The notes beneath the pieces are model-generated. The model ran no database searches. It was not told the origin of the DNA and saw only the letters and a program-made list of their open reading frames with translations. The translations under genes were made by a program, and so were the position numbers. Positions 7,347-12,913 of a stretch of 15,961 nucleotides of DNA are shown piece by piece. Source of the DNA: Pseudomonadota bacterium (GTDB lineage Bacteria > Pseudomonadota > Gammaproteobacteria > Steroidobacterales > Steroidobacteraceae); the NCBI GenBank assembly GCA_023433705.1, contig JAEYUC010000019.1, positions 1 to 15,961 of the forward strand. Reading direction: 5' to 3'. Each line of letters opens with the position of its first letter. Positions within the stretch are counted from its first letter, which is position 1.

Positions 7347-7759
7347 CTCGCCTCGCTGGCCCACCGGGAACGGTTGATATACATCGCCCACATGAACCCT
7401 GCGAGAGAGATCAGCAAGACCGTCTCGACGATGTTGGCCTTCTCGAAGTCGAACTGGGAATAGCCAATCGCACGCGAAAGCCACGGGATCATCGCCGCGA
7501 CGAGCACGCTTCCGCCAACCAAAAGCGTACCCGAGGCACCACCTCGCAAAATCAAACCACCGCCCGCGAGCACGAGCAATCCGAGGGCCAGGTAAGCCAG
7601 CAGGGAAGTTCGCCAGTGGCTGGACCAAACCACTGGGTCCGCGCCGGACTTGGCCGCTAGCTCAACCATGTCTTCTGTGCGAAAAAGACCGATGCCGCTC
7701 GCCGCCACCGCGAGCAATCCGAGCATAATTGCGAAGATGCCAAGTATCACGCGGTGCAT
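7343..7759 (-). CDS. Four-TM membrane protein of unknown function
   Basis: Encodes 138 aa. Hydrophobic segments lie roughly at residues 2-24, 48-68, 72-90 and 110-128; a conserved-looking loop (FRTEDMVELAAKSGADPVVWSSHW) separates TM1 and TM2 and is probably periplasmic. The start ATG at 7759 has AGGAG 7 nt upstream. Its stop overlaps the TTG start of the next gene. No recognised family; context suggests a small envelope unit with the two genes downstream. Confidence 0.8.
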   Translation of the reverse strand: MHRVILGIFAIMLGLLAVAASGIGLFRTEDMVELAAKSGADPVVWSSHWRTSLLAYLALGLLVLAGGGLILRGGASGTLLVGGSVLVAAMIPWLSRAIGYSQFDFEKANIVETVLLISLAGFMWAMYINRSRWASEAS

Positions 7760-7868
7760 GAATCACTCCTGCAGTAGTCGATGAGCTTTTCGATGCGGTA
7801 GATGCGCATCAATCCGCTCGCAAATCCCGCGCCTATCCGGCGGCTCGACTGTTCCGCGAGATGCAGTG
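7760..7868 (-). other. Gap with a coding-like but start-less frame
   Basis: This 109-bp gap between the phosphatase-like gene and the membrane gene is open on the minus strand after a TGA just upstream, in a frame reading LHLAEQSSRRIGAGFASGL and then MRIYRIEKLIDYCRS. It has no ATG except one 21 codons before its stop, and that stop lies 13 nt inside the next gene. It may be a short leader peptide or the worn tail of a lost gene. I do not call it a gene. Confidence 0.3.
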
Positions 7869-8210
7869 TCAGGATGCCCTTCCGCCGCGATCAAAGAACG
7901 GCCCCACCTTCACTTCCAGCAATCGTATGAGCGCGGGATCCATGTATTCATATTCATCTCGAATGTCCAGGCAGACGACTCGTTTGTTCCTGAGATGTGC
8001 TCGGAATTGCTTGGCCAGCTTGTTGCGGTGCGTTCGCTCCATCACGAAGATGACCTCAGCCCACTCAATGAGCTCCGGCGACACCGGCACTTCAGAATTT
8101 CGATCAGTGCCAGCCGATGCAACTTGGAATCCGGACCGATTCGAGAACACCTGCTCCGCCGTTGGACTTCGAAGCTTGTTCTGCGAGCAGACGAATAACA
8201 CTCGCGTCAT
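7869..8210 (-). CDS. Low-molecular-weight protein-tyrosine-phosphatase-like protein
   Basis: Encodes 113 aa. It begins MTRVLFVCSQNKLRSPTAEQ, with the Cys-x5-Arg phosphate-binding loop (C8 to R14, followed by S15) right after the first beta strand, as in low-molecular-weight tyrosine phosphatases. The rest matches the short predicted phosphatase group (COG4551-like): SAGTD near residue 33, ELIEWAEVIFVME near 46-58, and a late Asp-containing segment DIRDEYEYMDPALI that may hold the general acid. Expected activity is hydrolysis of phosphotyrosine or a related small phosphate ester in the cytoplasm; substrate unknown. It sits alone between small membrane genes. Confidence 0.9.
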   Translation of the reverse strand: MTRVLFVCSQNKLRSPTAEQVFSNRSGFQVASAGTDRNSEVPVSPELIEWAEVIFVMERTHRNKLAKQFRAHLRNKRVVCLDIRDEYEYMDPALIRLLEVKVGPFFDRGGRAS

Positions 8211-8274
8211 TGCCGCGTACTCATGCTGATGCGCTCACCCGCCCGGACATTTTCAAAGTCCACCAACTCTTCTA

Positions 8275-8460
8275 TCAGGGCGCGACCGGCTCATCTACGC
8301 GCTCCAGGACGACGATAAGAAAAGTGGCAATCGGGCCGAGCAGCAGCGAGATCAAACACCACGCCAGGCCGCCTCGGCCCTTCGATTGTGCAAGTCCTGC
8401 ATTGATGAGCGAAAGGGTTCCCCAGCCAACGGCGAAAGTACTCTCCAATCCAGATCCCAT
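8275..8460 (-). CDS. Small two-TM membrane protein
   Basis: Encodes 61 aa. After a short hydrophobic N-terminus it carries the pattern KGRGGLAWCLISLLLGPIA, typical of small bacterial membrane proteins in which a KGR-x3-W motif precedes a second helix containing GP. A short acidic tail follows (ERVDEPVAP). Start ATG at 8460. No function is known. About 106 bp upstream lies the last lipoprotein of the cassette region. Confidence 0.7.
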   Translation of the reverse strand: MGSGLESTFAVGWGTLSLINAGLAQSKGRGGLAWCLISLLLGPIATFLIVVLERVDEPVAP

Positions 8461-8566
8461 CTGCCACCTCCATTGTTTGCGTATGGCCGCGCTCTGATTT
8501 GATTCACCCCGGCGCGCAAGCCTTGGCCTGGCTAACTACCCAAGCTGATGGCGCAACCGTAGAACG

Positions 8567-8911
8567 TCATGCCTTGGGGCAGTCGCCCCAAGTGACCCCT
8601 TCATCAATCCTTTGCCAGTGGCCGTCCTTGCCCAGGAAGAATAGCAGCACCTGTCCACCAAATGGCTGTGGTCCCAGAGTCGGGTCATTCATCCAAACCT
8701 CCACCCAATTCTGTGAGTAGTTATGCGCTGCCCGGTGCACGACTAGTCCGTACTCCGAAGGGATGAGCGCCAGGATTTCCTTCCAGTCGCGTTCGGATAT
8801 GCGCAAGGATTTGTAAATGCCCGGCGTATCCGCCGGGTAGAGAGTCAAGGATCGCGTAGCACAGGAAACCGTCGCGAGTGCGATCGTTACTGATGCTGCG
8901 AGGTGCTTCAT
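8567..8911 (-). CDS. Putative lipoprotein (probable last cassette)
   Basis: Encodes 114 aa from the ATG at 8911, which lies 4 nt from the R' box of a degenerate attC, the usual cassette spacing. The N-terminus MKHLAASVTIALATVSC-ATRS is a signal peptide ending in a lipobox-like TVSC. The mature part has IYKSLRISERDWKEILALIP, AAHNYSQNWVEVWMNDP and a C-terminal HWQRIDEGVTWGDCPKA. No recognised family. The longer frame upstream to 8941 would read through the attC remnant and is rejected. Confidence 0.75.
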   Translation of the reverse strand: MKHLAASVTIALATVSCATRSLTLYPADTPGIYKSLRISERDWKEILALIPSEYGLVVHRAAHNYSQNWVEVWMNDPTLGPQPFGGQVLLFFLGKDGHWQRIDEGVTWGDCPKA

Positions 8912-8914
8912 GGT

Positions 8915-8968
8915 GCCTGAAGATCCAGCTGGGCGGCACACACGCCGGGGTTCAAGTTTGGCACCCCT
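8915..8968 (-). repeat. Degenerate attC (R' half only)
   Basis: Aligns without gaps to the intact sites from the R' box (GCCTGAA in place of GCCTAAC on the plus strand) through AGCTGGGCGGC and on to TTGGCAC. Most differences are transitions, for example CACACACGCC for CGCGCGCGCC. The R'' half is not recognisable. It separates the DUF4253 gene from the lipoprotein gene and is the leftmost site I can support. Confidence 0.7.
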
Positions 8969-9004
8969 CGCCGTGAATCTTCCCAGCCCTGATGTGATTC
9001 GCGA

Positions 9005-9781
9005 TCAATCCCACCAGAAGAACCAGGCAGGCGAGTTCAGCAAATTCGCCGCAAGCGCATCGATCGTTTCGGTGCCCTGCAACACGATGTCCGAACAATA
9101 GACGAACTGTTCCTTGGCAAGCGCCAGGGCTTCGGCTCGCGATGTGGGCGGTCGCTTTACTCGCATCTCGAGAATATCCCCGGCAACAGTGACCACATCC
9201 GCGCCATACTTCTCGTTCCAGCGTTTGAGCACTGCCGCGTGCTCTTGCGGGAAGGGGCATTCATTCCAGCCCCCGAATTTGAGTACGCACGGCACCTTCC
9301 ACGACTCTGCGACCGGGATTATCCCGACGAGAACCTCTTTACGCGGTTTACCGGTTCGTATGTCGAGATGTCCCATGATGGAGGTGGGAGGCTTGACGTC
9401 CTCGGGCCACGGGCCGCGAGGCGGCGTGTAGTACTGCGGATCATTTGCTATGCGTTGACCAAACCAGGTCTCTGGATCGACATCGCTGGAAAGCAGGATG
9501 AGTTCGTCGACGCTCTTGTTGGAAACAGACATGCCCTCCTTCAACCGCTCGACCGCTTCGTGGTCACCAAGGATGACTGGATAGCCCTGTCGCCTTCGCT
9601 CGAGTGCTTCCAGCTCATCAAGTGCATCCGCACCTCGTACCTTCATGACTTCGAATGGCAGGTTCATGCGCGAGATATCTTCGTCTTTCACGGTTGCGCC
9701 CGATGCCTGAGTGCCGAAAAAGGAGATAGCCATTCCACCACCGGCGAGACTTCCAACGATTACCGCGCGTCTGGATAACAT
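9005..9781 (-). CDS. DUF4253 domain protein with Tat-like signal peptide
   Basis: Encodes 258 aa from the ATG at 9781. It begins MLSRRAVIVGSLAGGG, a twin-arginine-type signal (RR at residues 4-5) followed by a hydrophobic stretch and a probable cut near QASGA, so the protein is likely exported folded. The C-terminal half has the DUF4253 signature: WKVPCVLKFGGWNECPFP, EHAAVLKRWNEKYGADVV, GDILEMRVKRPP, EQFVYCSDIVLQG and the terminal AWFFWWD. The family is of unknown function and usually cytoplasmic, so the Tat leader is unusual. The open frame continues to 9880, but those codons (including RAAQLNRQ) come from an attC remnant, supporting the later start. GGTGG lies just upstream. Confidence 0.85.
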   Translation of the reverse strand: MLSRRAVIVGSLAGGGMAISFFGTQASGATVKDEDISRMNLPFEVMKVRGADALDELEALERRRQGYPVILGDHEAVERLKEGMSVSNKSVDELILLSSDVDPETWFGQRIANDPQYYTPPRGPWPEDVKPPTSIMGHLDIRTGKPRKEVLVGIIPVAESWKVPCVLKFGGWNECPFPQEHAAVLKRWNEKYGADVVTVAGDILEMRVKRPPTSRAEALALAKEQFVYCSDIVLQGTETIDALAANLLNSPAWFFWWD

Positions 9782-9791
9782 TTGACCACCG

Positions 9792-9822
9792 GCCTGACGA
9801 TTGAGCTGAGCGGCGCGCGGGA
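9792..9822 (-). repeat. Degenerate attC remnant (R' side)
   Basis: The plus-strand sequence GCCTGAC followed by GATTGAGCTGAGCGGCGCGC is the R'-L' half of the local attC with one change in the R' box (TAAC to TGAC). The rest of the site, including the centre and R'', is missing; the stop of the next gene lies only about 10 bp away. Confidence 0.7.
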
Positions 9823-9830
9823 GAGCCTTG

Positions 9831-10232
9831 TCAGCCGCCCGCGTCATCATTGCGGCTCCGCTTCTCTGCCTCTGCTTCAAGGGATGACTGGATCCACTTG
9901 AGTTGCAACTCGCTCTTCCCTTTCAGTTGTTGAGTCTTGATGCGTTCCAGCAGCGTCTGGTGAAGCGCGGACCCGTTGACCGTACCCTTGTCGCGCATCA
10001 TGCGCTTCACCTGTTGCAATTCTGCGCCAGTCAGAACTATGTTGTCGCTGCATTTCTCGCATACGAAATGATGTATCGACCGAAATGGAATCGCCCTGAT
10101 TCCATAGAACGACACCCATTCTGTTTCCTTGCCGATGATCCAGGCGAGAGTCTTACGGCAATGGAAACAGAATCCATCTCCTATCTCTCCCAGCGACTCC
10201 AGAGTTTTTTCCCAGCCGAAGATGATGAACAT
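9831..10232 (-). CDS. Zinc-ribbon protein (zinc_ribbon_15-like)
   Basis: Encodes 133 aa. It begins MFIIFGWEK, typical of a family of small zinc-ribbon proteins, with ligand pairs C22-x2-C25 (CFHC) and C58-x2-C61 (CEKC) separated by the aromatic-rich TEWVSFYGIRAIPF segment. The C-terminal half is a helical, charged region (LQQVKRMMRDKGTVNG to SSLEAEAEKRSRND). Role unknown; the family members are cytoplasmic or membrane-associated. It is a cassette gene flanked by two degenerate attC sites. Confidence 0.8.
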   Translation of the reverse strand: MFIIFGWEKTLESLGEIGDGFCFHCRKTLAWIIGKETEWVSFYGIRAIPFRSIHHFVCEKCSDNIVLTGAELQQVKRMMRDKGTVNGSALHQTLLERIKTQQLKGKSELQLKWIQSSLEAEAEKRSRNDDAGG

Positions 10233-10250
10233 TTCTCAGGATCCTCGTGA

Positions 10251-10350
10251 GTGTCGATAGGACTGAGCGGTGCGCACGCCGGCGGTTGAGCTGGGCATGA
10301 AAGGATCAGATCAGCCTACTGCAGGAGGAGTCCATATCGAGGTGTTAGGC
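10251..10350 (-). repeat. attC, partly degenerate
   Basis: The R'' end is intact (CGAGGTGTTAGGC on the plus strand, box 10344-10350). The L' arm and GC-rich stem are recognisable (CTGAGCGGTGCGCACGCCGGCGG), but the R' box has decayed (CGATAGGA) and the central TTGGCACTTTATCCC block is replaced by unrelated sequence. The length is about 100 bp instead of 88. Confidence 0.7.
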
Positions 10351-10351
10351 G

Positions 10352-10747
10352 TCATAGAGAGTCCTCGGTCTTGCGTACCCATACGTCAATCAGAGCGCCG
10401 TTTACATCAAAACCCCAAAACACCCTCACATCTACCATGAACAAAAAGCCGCGGTAGTCACCCAGCCACGCATCTATCGATTTCGCGCCAGTTACCGTCG
10501 ATGGCCTCATGCGCTGATCCTCGAATCCTCTATCTGTGCTGACTTGCCCCAACTTCCAGCCATGCCGAGCAATTTGTTGCTCCACTTGACTCATGGAGCT
10601 ACCCAATGGGACTTCATCCAGTATGCGGTCGCGAATCGTTGCTTCTGACCTTCGAAGCGAAAATTCGCCAGCAGCGCCTGCGTTCACCGCAATAGTTAGG
10701 ACTGCGACGACTACGAGCAGCTGAATCCGCCGTGCTTGCGGGTACAT
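10352..10747 (-). CDS. Exported cassette protein of unknown function
   Basis: Encodes 131 aa. The N-terminus (YPQARRIQLLVVVAVLTIAV, then NAGAAGE) is a classical signal peptide with a probable cut after AGA. The mature domain (DRILDEVPLGSSMSQVEQQIARHGWKL and DYRGFLFMVDVRVFWGFDVNGALIDVWVRK) resembles small BLIP/SmpA-like periplasmic folds in its pattern of an early PLGSSMSQVEQQI helix and late strands ending in V-x-V, but I would not assign a family. Its stop is next to the R'' box and its start 5 bp from the R' box of the adjacent sites. Confidence 0.78.
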   Translation of the reverse strand: MYPQARRIQLLVVVAVLTIAVNAGAAGEFSLRRSEATIRDRILDEVPLGSSMSQVEQQIARHGWKLGQVSTDRGFEDQRMRPSTVTGAKSIDAWLGDYRGFLFMVDVRVFWGFDVNGALIDVWVRKTEDSL

Positions 10748-10752
10748 ATGAC

Positions 10753-10840
10753 GCCTAATGATTGAGTTGAACGGCGCGTAAGCCGGCAGTTGCGAGTGGC
10801 ACTTTATCCCTCACGCGTCCGCTCCAACGAGGTGTTCGGC
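10753..10840 (-). repeat. attC site, 88 bp
   Basis: R' box GCCTAAT (one change from GCCTAAC) at 10753-10759 and R'' box GTTCGGC (one change from GTTAGGC) at 10834-10840, with the conserved GGCACTTTATCCCTCACG centre. The stem is GGCGCGTAAGCC. Both outer boxes carry a mutation, so recombination may be weakened. Confidence 0.88.
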
Positions 10841-10873
10841 AGCACCTCAAAGCCTGCACTTCGTTATGGCTCC

Positions 10874-10894
10874 CCGCTCCAGCGAGGTGTCAAG
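10874..10894 (-). repeat. Extra R''-half fragment of attC
   Basis: CCGCTCCAGCGAGGTGT is identical to the R''-proximal end of the site at 15836-15923, but it continues CAAG instead of TAGGC. It lies 33 bp from the R'' end of the complete site at 10753-10840, suggesting two attC sites collapsed together by deletion. Confidence 0.6.
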
Positions 10895-10921
10895 TGGCAC
10901 AGGTGAAGCCCACAGCGACAC

Positions 10922-11215
10922 TCATTCAAGCCGGGCGCCGCAGGCCGCGCACTCTTTGAGTTCCGGCGATTCAATCGGATTCTTGCAGTTACTGCAAATC
11001 CACTTGGTTTGCTTGGCCAAGCCTTTCAAAAGAAGAACCACCAGAAGAATCACCCCGATCACACCGCCAACTAAGCCCATGGCCATACCGCCAATAAAGC
11101 TCAAGAGCGTACTGATAACGATCGGCGCAAGAAGTCCCAAAATCTGGAGTAGGCAGCCGGAACCTGTGATGTCAAAGTTCTTCTCTCTCCGCGAAATCAC
11201 AACCTGCTCATTCAT
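10922..11215 (-). CDS. Two-TM protein with C-terminal zinc ribbon
   Basis: Encodes 97 aa. After a short charged N-terminus (MNEQVVISRREKNFD) come two adjoining hydrophobic helices, roughly residues 20-42 and 43-64, then a basic hinge and a zinc ribbon with C74-x2-C77 and C89-x2-C92 (CSNC and CAACG). The topology suggests an inner-membrane anchor with a cytoplasmic zinc ribbon. Function unknown. Start ATG at 11215; the cassette is flanked by an attC fragment on one side and a truncated attC on the other. Confidence 0.82.
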   Translation of the reverse strand: MNEQVVISRREKNFDITGSGCLLQILGLLAPIVISTLLSFIGGMAMGLVGGVIGVILLVVLLLKGLAKQTKWICSNCKNPIESPELKECAACGARLE

Positions 11216-11272
11216 ACGGCTTCGCGGCTGAGCAGCAATACGGGTGTGTGCGTTCGGGACATGACTGGTTGC

Positions 11273-11605
11273 CTACCGGTGCCACCTAACGATCGAGCTG
11301 GGCGGCGCGCGCCGGCGCTTGAGCTTGAATGCAACAACAGCATGGCTTGTCGGATCCGTGTACGCGACGCAGACCGCCAAAATGTCGCCGCGGCGCACCC
11401 GATCTCGTAGAGTGGCCTGCATCGCGTCCAAGACCTGTTTAAGGTCGCCATGCGAATCAGCAATGCCTGCTGAGCACTCGACTTCGCCGGTATTTCGAAG
11501 CAGCAGAGATATCGGAGGCACATGTGCCTGATGAGCCAGAGCGTTGCTGCCGCGGGCCACGAGATTCGCCATGAGTTCTTGAAACTGCTCTTCCGACGTC
11601 TGCAT
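11273..11605 (-). CDS. Hypothetical cassette protein whose 3' end runs into a truncated attC
   Basis: Encodes 110 aa with start ATG at 11605. The body (EEQFQELMANLVARGSNALA; GEVECSAGIADSHGDLKQVLD; GDILAVCVAYTDP; HAVVAFKLKRRRA) reads as a soluble alpha/beta domain; no family recognised. The last 15 or so residues, including RRRAPPSSIVRW, are encoded by the L'-R' half of an attC, and the stop lies past the R' box, in the next cassette. The R'' half of that attC is missing, so a deletion has probably removed the original stop and fused the reading frame to the site. The function of the shortened or altered C-terminus is uncertain. Confidence 0.7.
   Translation of the reverse strand: MQTSEEQFQELMANLVARGSNALAHQAHVPPISLLLRNTGEVECSAGIADSHGDLKQVLDAMQATLRDRVRRGDILAVCVAYTDPTSHAVVAFKLKRRRAPPSSIVRWHR
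11284..11330 (-). repeat. Truncated attC (R' half)
   Basis: R' box ACCTAAC (11284-11290), then GATCGAGCTGGGCGGCGCGC and GCCGGCGCTTGAGCTTG, corresponding to the L' arm, stem and start of the centre. Beyond this, sequence is coding for the preceding ORF; no GTTAGGC box follows. Confidence 0.78.
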
Positions 11606-11635
11606 GCGATGGGCTCGGTACGGGTGCCTGGTGAC

Positions 11636-11723
11636 AGTTAACGGTTGAGCTGAGCGGCGCGCGCGCCGATGTATGTGCTTGGCACTTTATCCCTCACGCG
11701 CCCGCTCGAACGAGGTGTTAGAC
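11636..11723 (-). repeat. attC site, 88 bp
   Basis: R' box AGTTAAC (11636-11642), R'' box GTTAGAC (11717-11723), conserved GGCACTTTATCCCTCACG centre and GGCGCGCGCGCC stem. Inner arms are TTGAGCTGAGCGG and CCGCTCGAACGAGG, differing by one extra base in L''. Confidence 0.92.
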
Positions 11724-11756
11724 CGCTGACACCTACCAAGCGGCCACTGAACGGAT

Positions 11757-12044
11757 TCACTTCGAAGCTCCTATGGCTGCATGACGTTCCCGAATCGCTG
11801 CGTAGCAGAAGTCGCAAACAACCACCATGCCATTGAACTCCAAGAATTGCTTCGTCATGCCGCCCTCGCGGGTGAAGCACGCTTCGCACTCACTGCACCA
11901 AGCCTGGAGATCGCTAGGATCAGCGCTATTCTCGACAAAGCCATTAACGGTGTCGCCTGAGCCCACCAAGTGGCGGCACACGACGGCCGGCACGCGTACT
12001 CCGTGTGTTCCGCAGTTGATATGGGATCGGCTCTTCGATGGCAC
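11757..12044 (-). CDS. Cys/His-rich cassette protein, probable zinc-binding
   Basis: Encodes 95 aa from a GTG at 12044. It has four metal-ligand-like pairs: C11/H14, C23/H25, C50-x2-C53 and C77-x2-C80, in the contexts INCGTHGVRVPAVVCRHL, LQAWCSECEACF and VVVCDFCYAAIRER. This pattern of a treble-clef-like or double zinc finger is seen in a group of small uncharacterised bacterial proteins that I cannot name. No TM or signal. It is about 20 bp from the attC boundary at its start and 34 bp at its stop. Confidence 0.78.
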   Translation of the reverse strand: MPSKSRSHINCGTHGVRVPAVVCRHLVGSGDTVNGFVENSADPSDLQAWCSECEACFTREGGMTKQFLEFNGMVVVCDFCYAAIRERHAAIGASK

Positions 12045-12064
12045 TGGTGAAACGATCCTCAGCG

Positions 12065-12147
12065 GTCTAACGACTGAGCTGGGCGCACGCCGATGTATGC
12101 ACTTACCACTTTATCCCTCACGCGTCCGCTCGAACGAGGCGTTAGGC
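12065..12147 (-). repeat. attC site, 83 bp variant
   Basis: R' box GTCTAAC (12065-12071) and R'' box GTTAGGC (12141-12147). It has a shortened variable stem (CTGGGCGCACGCCG) that accounts for the 5-bp shorter length; the ACTTTATCCCTCACGCG centre is conserved. Confidence 0.9.
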
Positions 12148-12157
12148 TGCAACGCGG

Positions 12158-12355
12158 TCACCGCTTACCTGTCACAACAACGTTCTTGGCGAGAGTCTTG
12201 AAGCGAAGACCACCCTTCTGCACAACGGTGATTGTGATGTGGCCAGTCTTGCTGGTTTTGATGTCTGTAACCGTACCTGACTTACCAGCATGAGTACCAG
12301 CGACAACCTGACAAGATGCGCCATCTACCAAGTTACCTGTCGACTGCCGTGTCAT
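12158..12355 (-). CDS. KOW-domain protein
   Basis: Encodes 65 aa, almost all of it one KOW-like SH3 barrel: ASCQVVAGTHAGKSGTVTDI, with the invariant-type glycine in HAGKSG, then the strands SKTGHITITVVQKGG and FKTLAKNVVV. KOW domains occur in ribosomal protein L24 and NusG and bind RNA or protein; a free-standing copy suggests nucleic-acid binding, but its target is unknown. A strong GAGGAG lies 5 nt before the ATG at 12355, one of the best ribosome-binding sites in the array. Confidence 0.85.
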   Translation of the reverse strand: MTRQSTGNLVDGASCQVVAGTHAGKSGTVTDIKTSKTGHITITVVQKGGLRFKTLAKNVVVTGKR

Positions 12356-12389
12356 CTGGGCTCCTCATTGCGATGTCGGTGATACTGCG

Positions 12390-12478
12390 GCCTAACGGTT
12401 GAGTTGCGCGGCGGGCACGCCGGCAATTGCGAGCGGCACTTTATCCCTCACGCGTCCGCTCGGTCGGAAGCGAAGTAC
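12390..12478 (-). repeat. attC site with altered R'' end (ORF-less cassette)
   Basis: R' box GCCTAAC (12390-12396), L' arm, stem and GGCACTTTATCCCTCACG centre are all normal. The R'' side reads CGTCCGCTCGGTCGG and does not reach GTTAGGC; a GTCAGC near 12479 could be a worn R'' box. Only about 20 bp separate it from the next attC, leaving no room for a gene. Confidence 0.8.
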
Positions 12479-12496
12479 GTCAGCGCTTGCCATGAC

Positions 12497-12584
12497 GCTT
12501 AACGGTTGAGTTGATCGGCGCGCGCGCCGATGTATGAGCTTGGCACTTTATCCCTCACGCGTCCGCTCGAACGAGGTGTTAGGC
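12497..12584 (-). repeat. attC site, 88 bp
   Basis: R' box GCTTAAC (12497-12503), R'' box GTTAGGC (12578-12584), GGCGCGCGCGCC stem and normal centre. The last 12 codons of the neighbouring ORF (PPNTSFERTREG) and its TAA at 12548-12550 are encoded inside this site. Confidence 0.92.
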
Positions 12585-12892
12585 GGCATTCCAATTGCGC
12601 GTCTGAGGCGTTCGGTTTCTACGGCATCGCTTGATTTGTCTCGAGCGAGTTCCTCTGCCTCTTCAGCCAACTTCAGTGCAGCTTGGTGAGCCTCAGATTC
12701 TTCCATCATCTTCGGAACGAATCCAAAGAGTCCAGCAACACCCACTAGTATTACGGCTATATAAAACGCTTTGTCCGCCCTACCGAAGAGTCCCAGCTCT
12801 AGAAAGCGATTTGCGATGGCCACCATGAAAAAGATTAGGTAGACGCCGACGATGACTTGCTTCTGCGAAAGGGTGAGCGACGGAATGCGCAT
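12548..12892 (-). CDS. Two-TM coiled-coil protein with attC-encoded tail
   Basis: Encodes 114 aa from the ATG at 12892 (MRIPSLTLSQKQ). Two hydrophobic helices lie roughly at residues 12-33 and 42-60; a charged, Ala/Glu-rich helix from about 62 to 99 (EESEAHQAALKLAEEAEELARD) is probably a coiled coil. The final PPNTSFERTREG is a translation of the attC R''-L'' region, with the TAA stop in the conserved GGATAA. The frame is also open upstream through the preceding attC to 13006, giving another NTSFERTR, but this part is not considered coding. Function unknown. Confidence 0.75.
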   Translation of the reverse strand: MRIPSLTLSQKQVIVGVYLIFFMVAIANRFLELGLFGRADKAFYIAVILVGVAGLFGFVPKMMEESEAHQAALKLAEEAEELARDKSSDAVETERLRRAIGMPPNTSFERTREG

Positions 12893-12913
12893 AGGTTCGG
12901 TAGTGCTCCTGCC

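Noticed and set aside
7347..7628. Upstream part of the 195-codon frame ending at 7041
   Set aside because: It runs antisense-free but out of frame through the clear four-TM gene and is Arg-rich with no domain pattern; the start was moved to the TTG at 7346.
9782..9880. N-terminal extension of the DUF4253 protein
   Set aside because: It would be encoded by an attC remnant and the 3' end of the zinc-ribbon gene, and would bury the Tat-like signal.
11638..11889. 83-codon minus-strand frame
   Set aside because: It overlaps the Cys-rich gene in another frame and its second half is translated attC.
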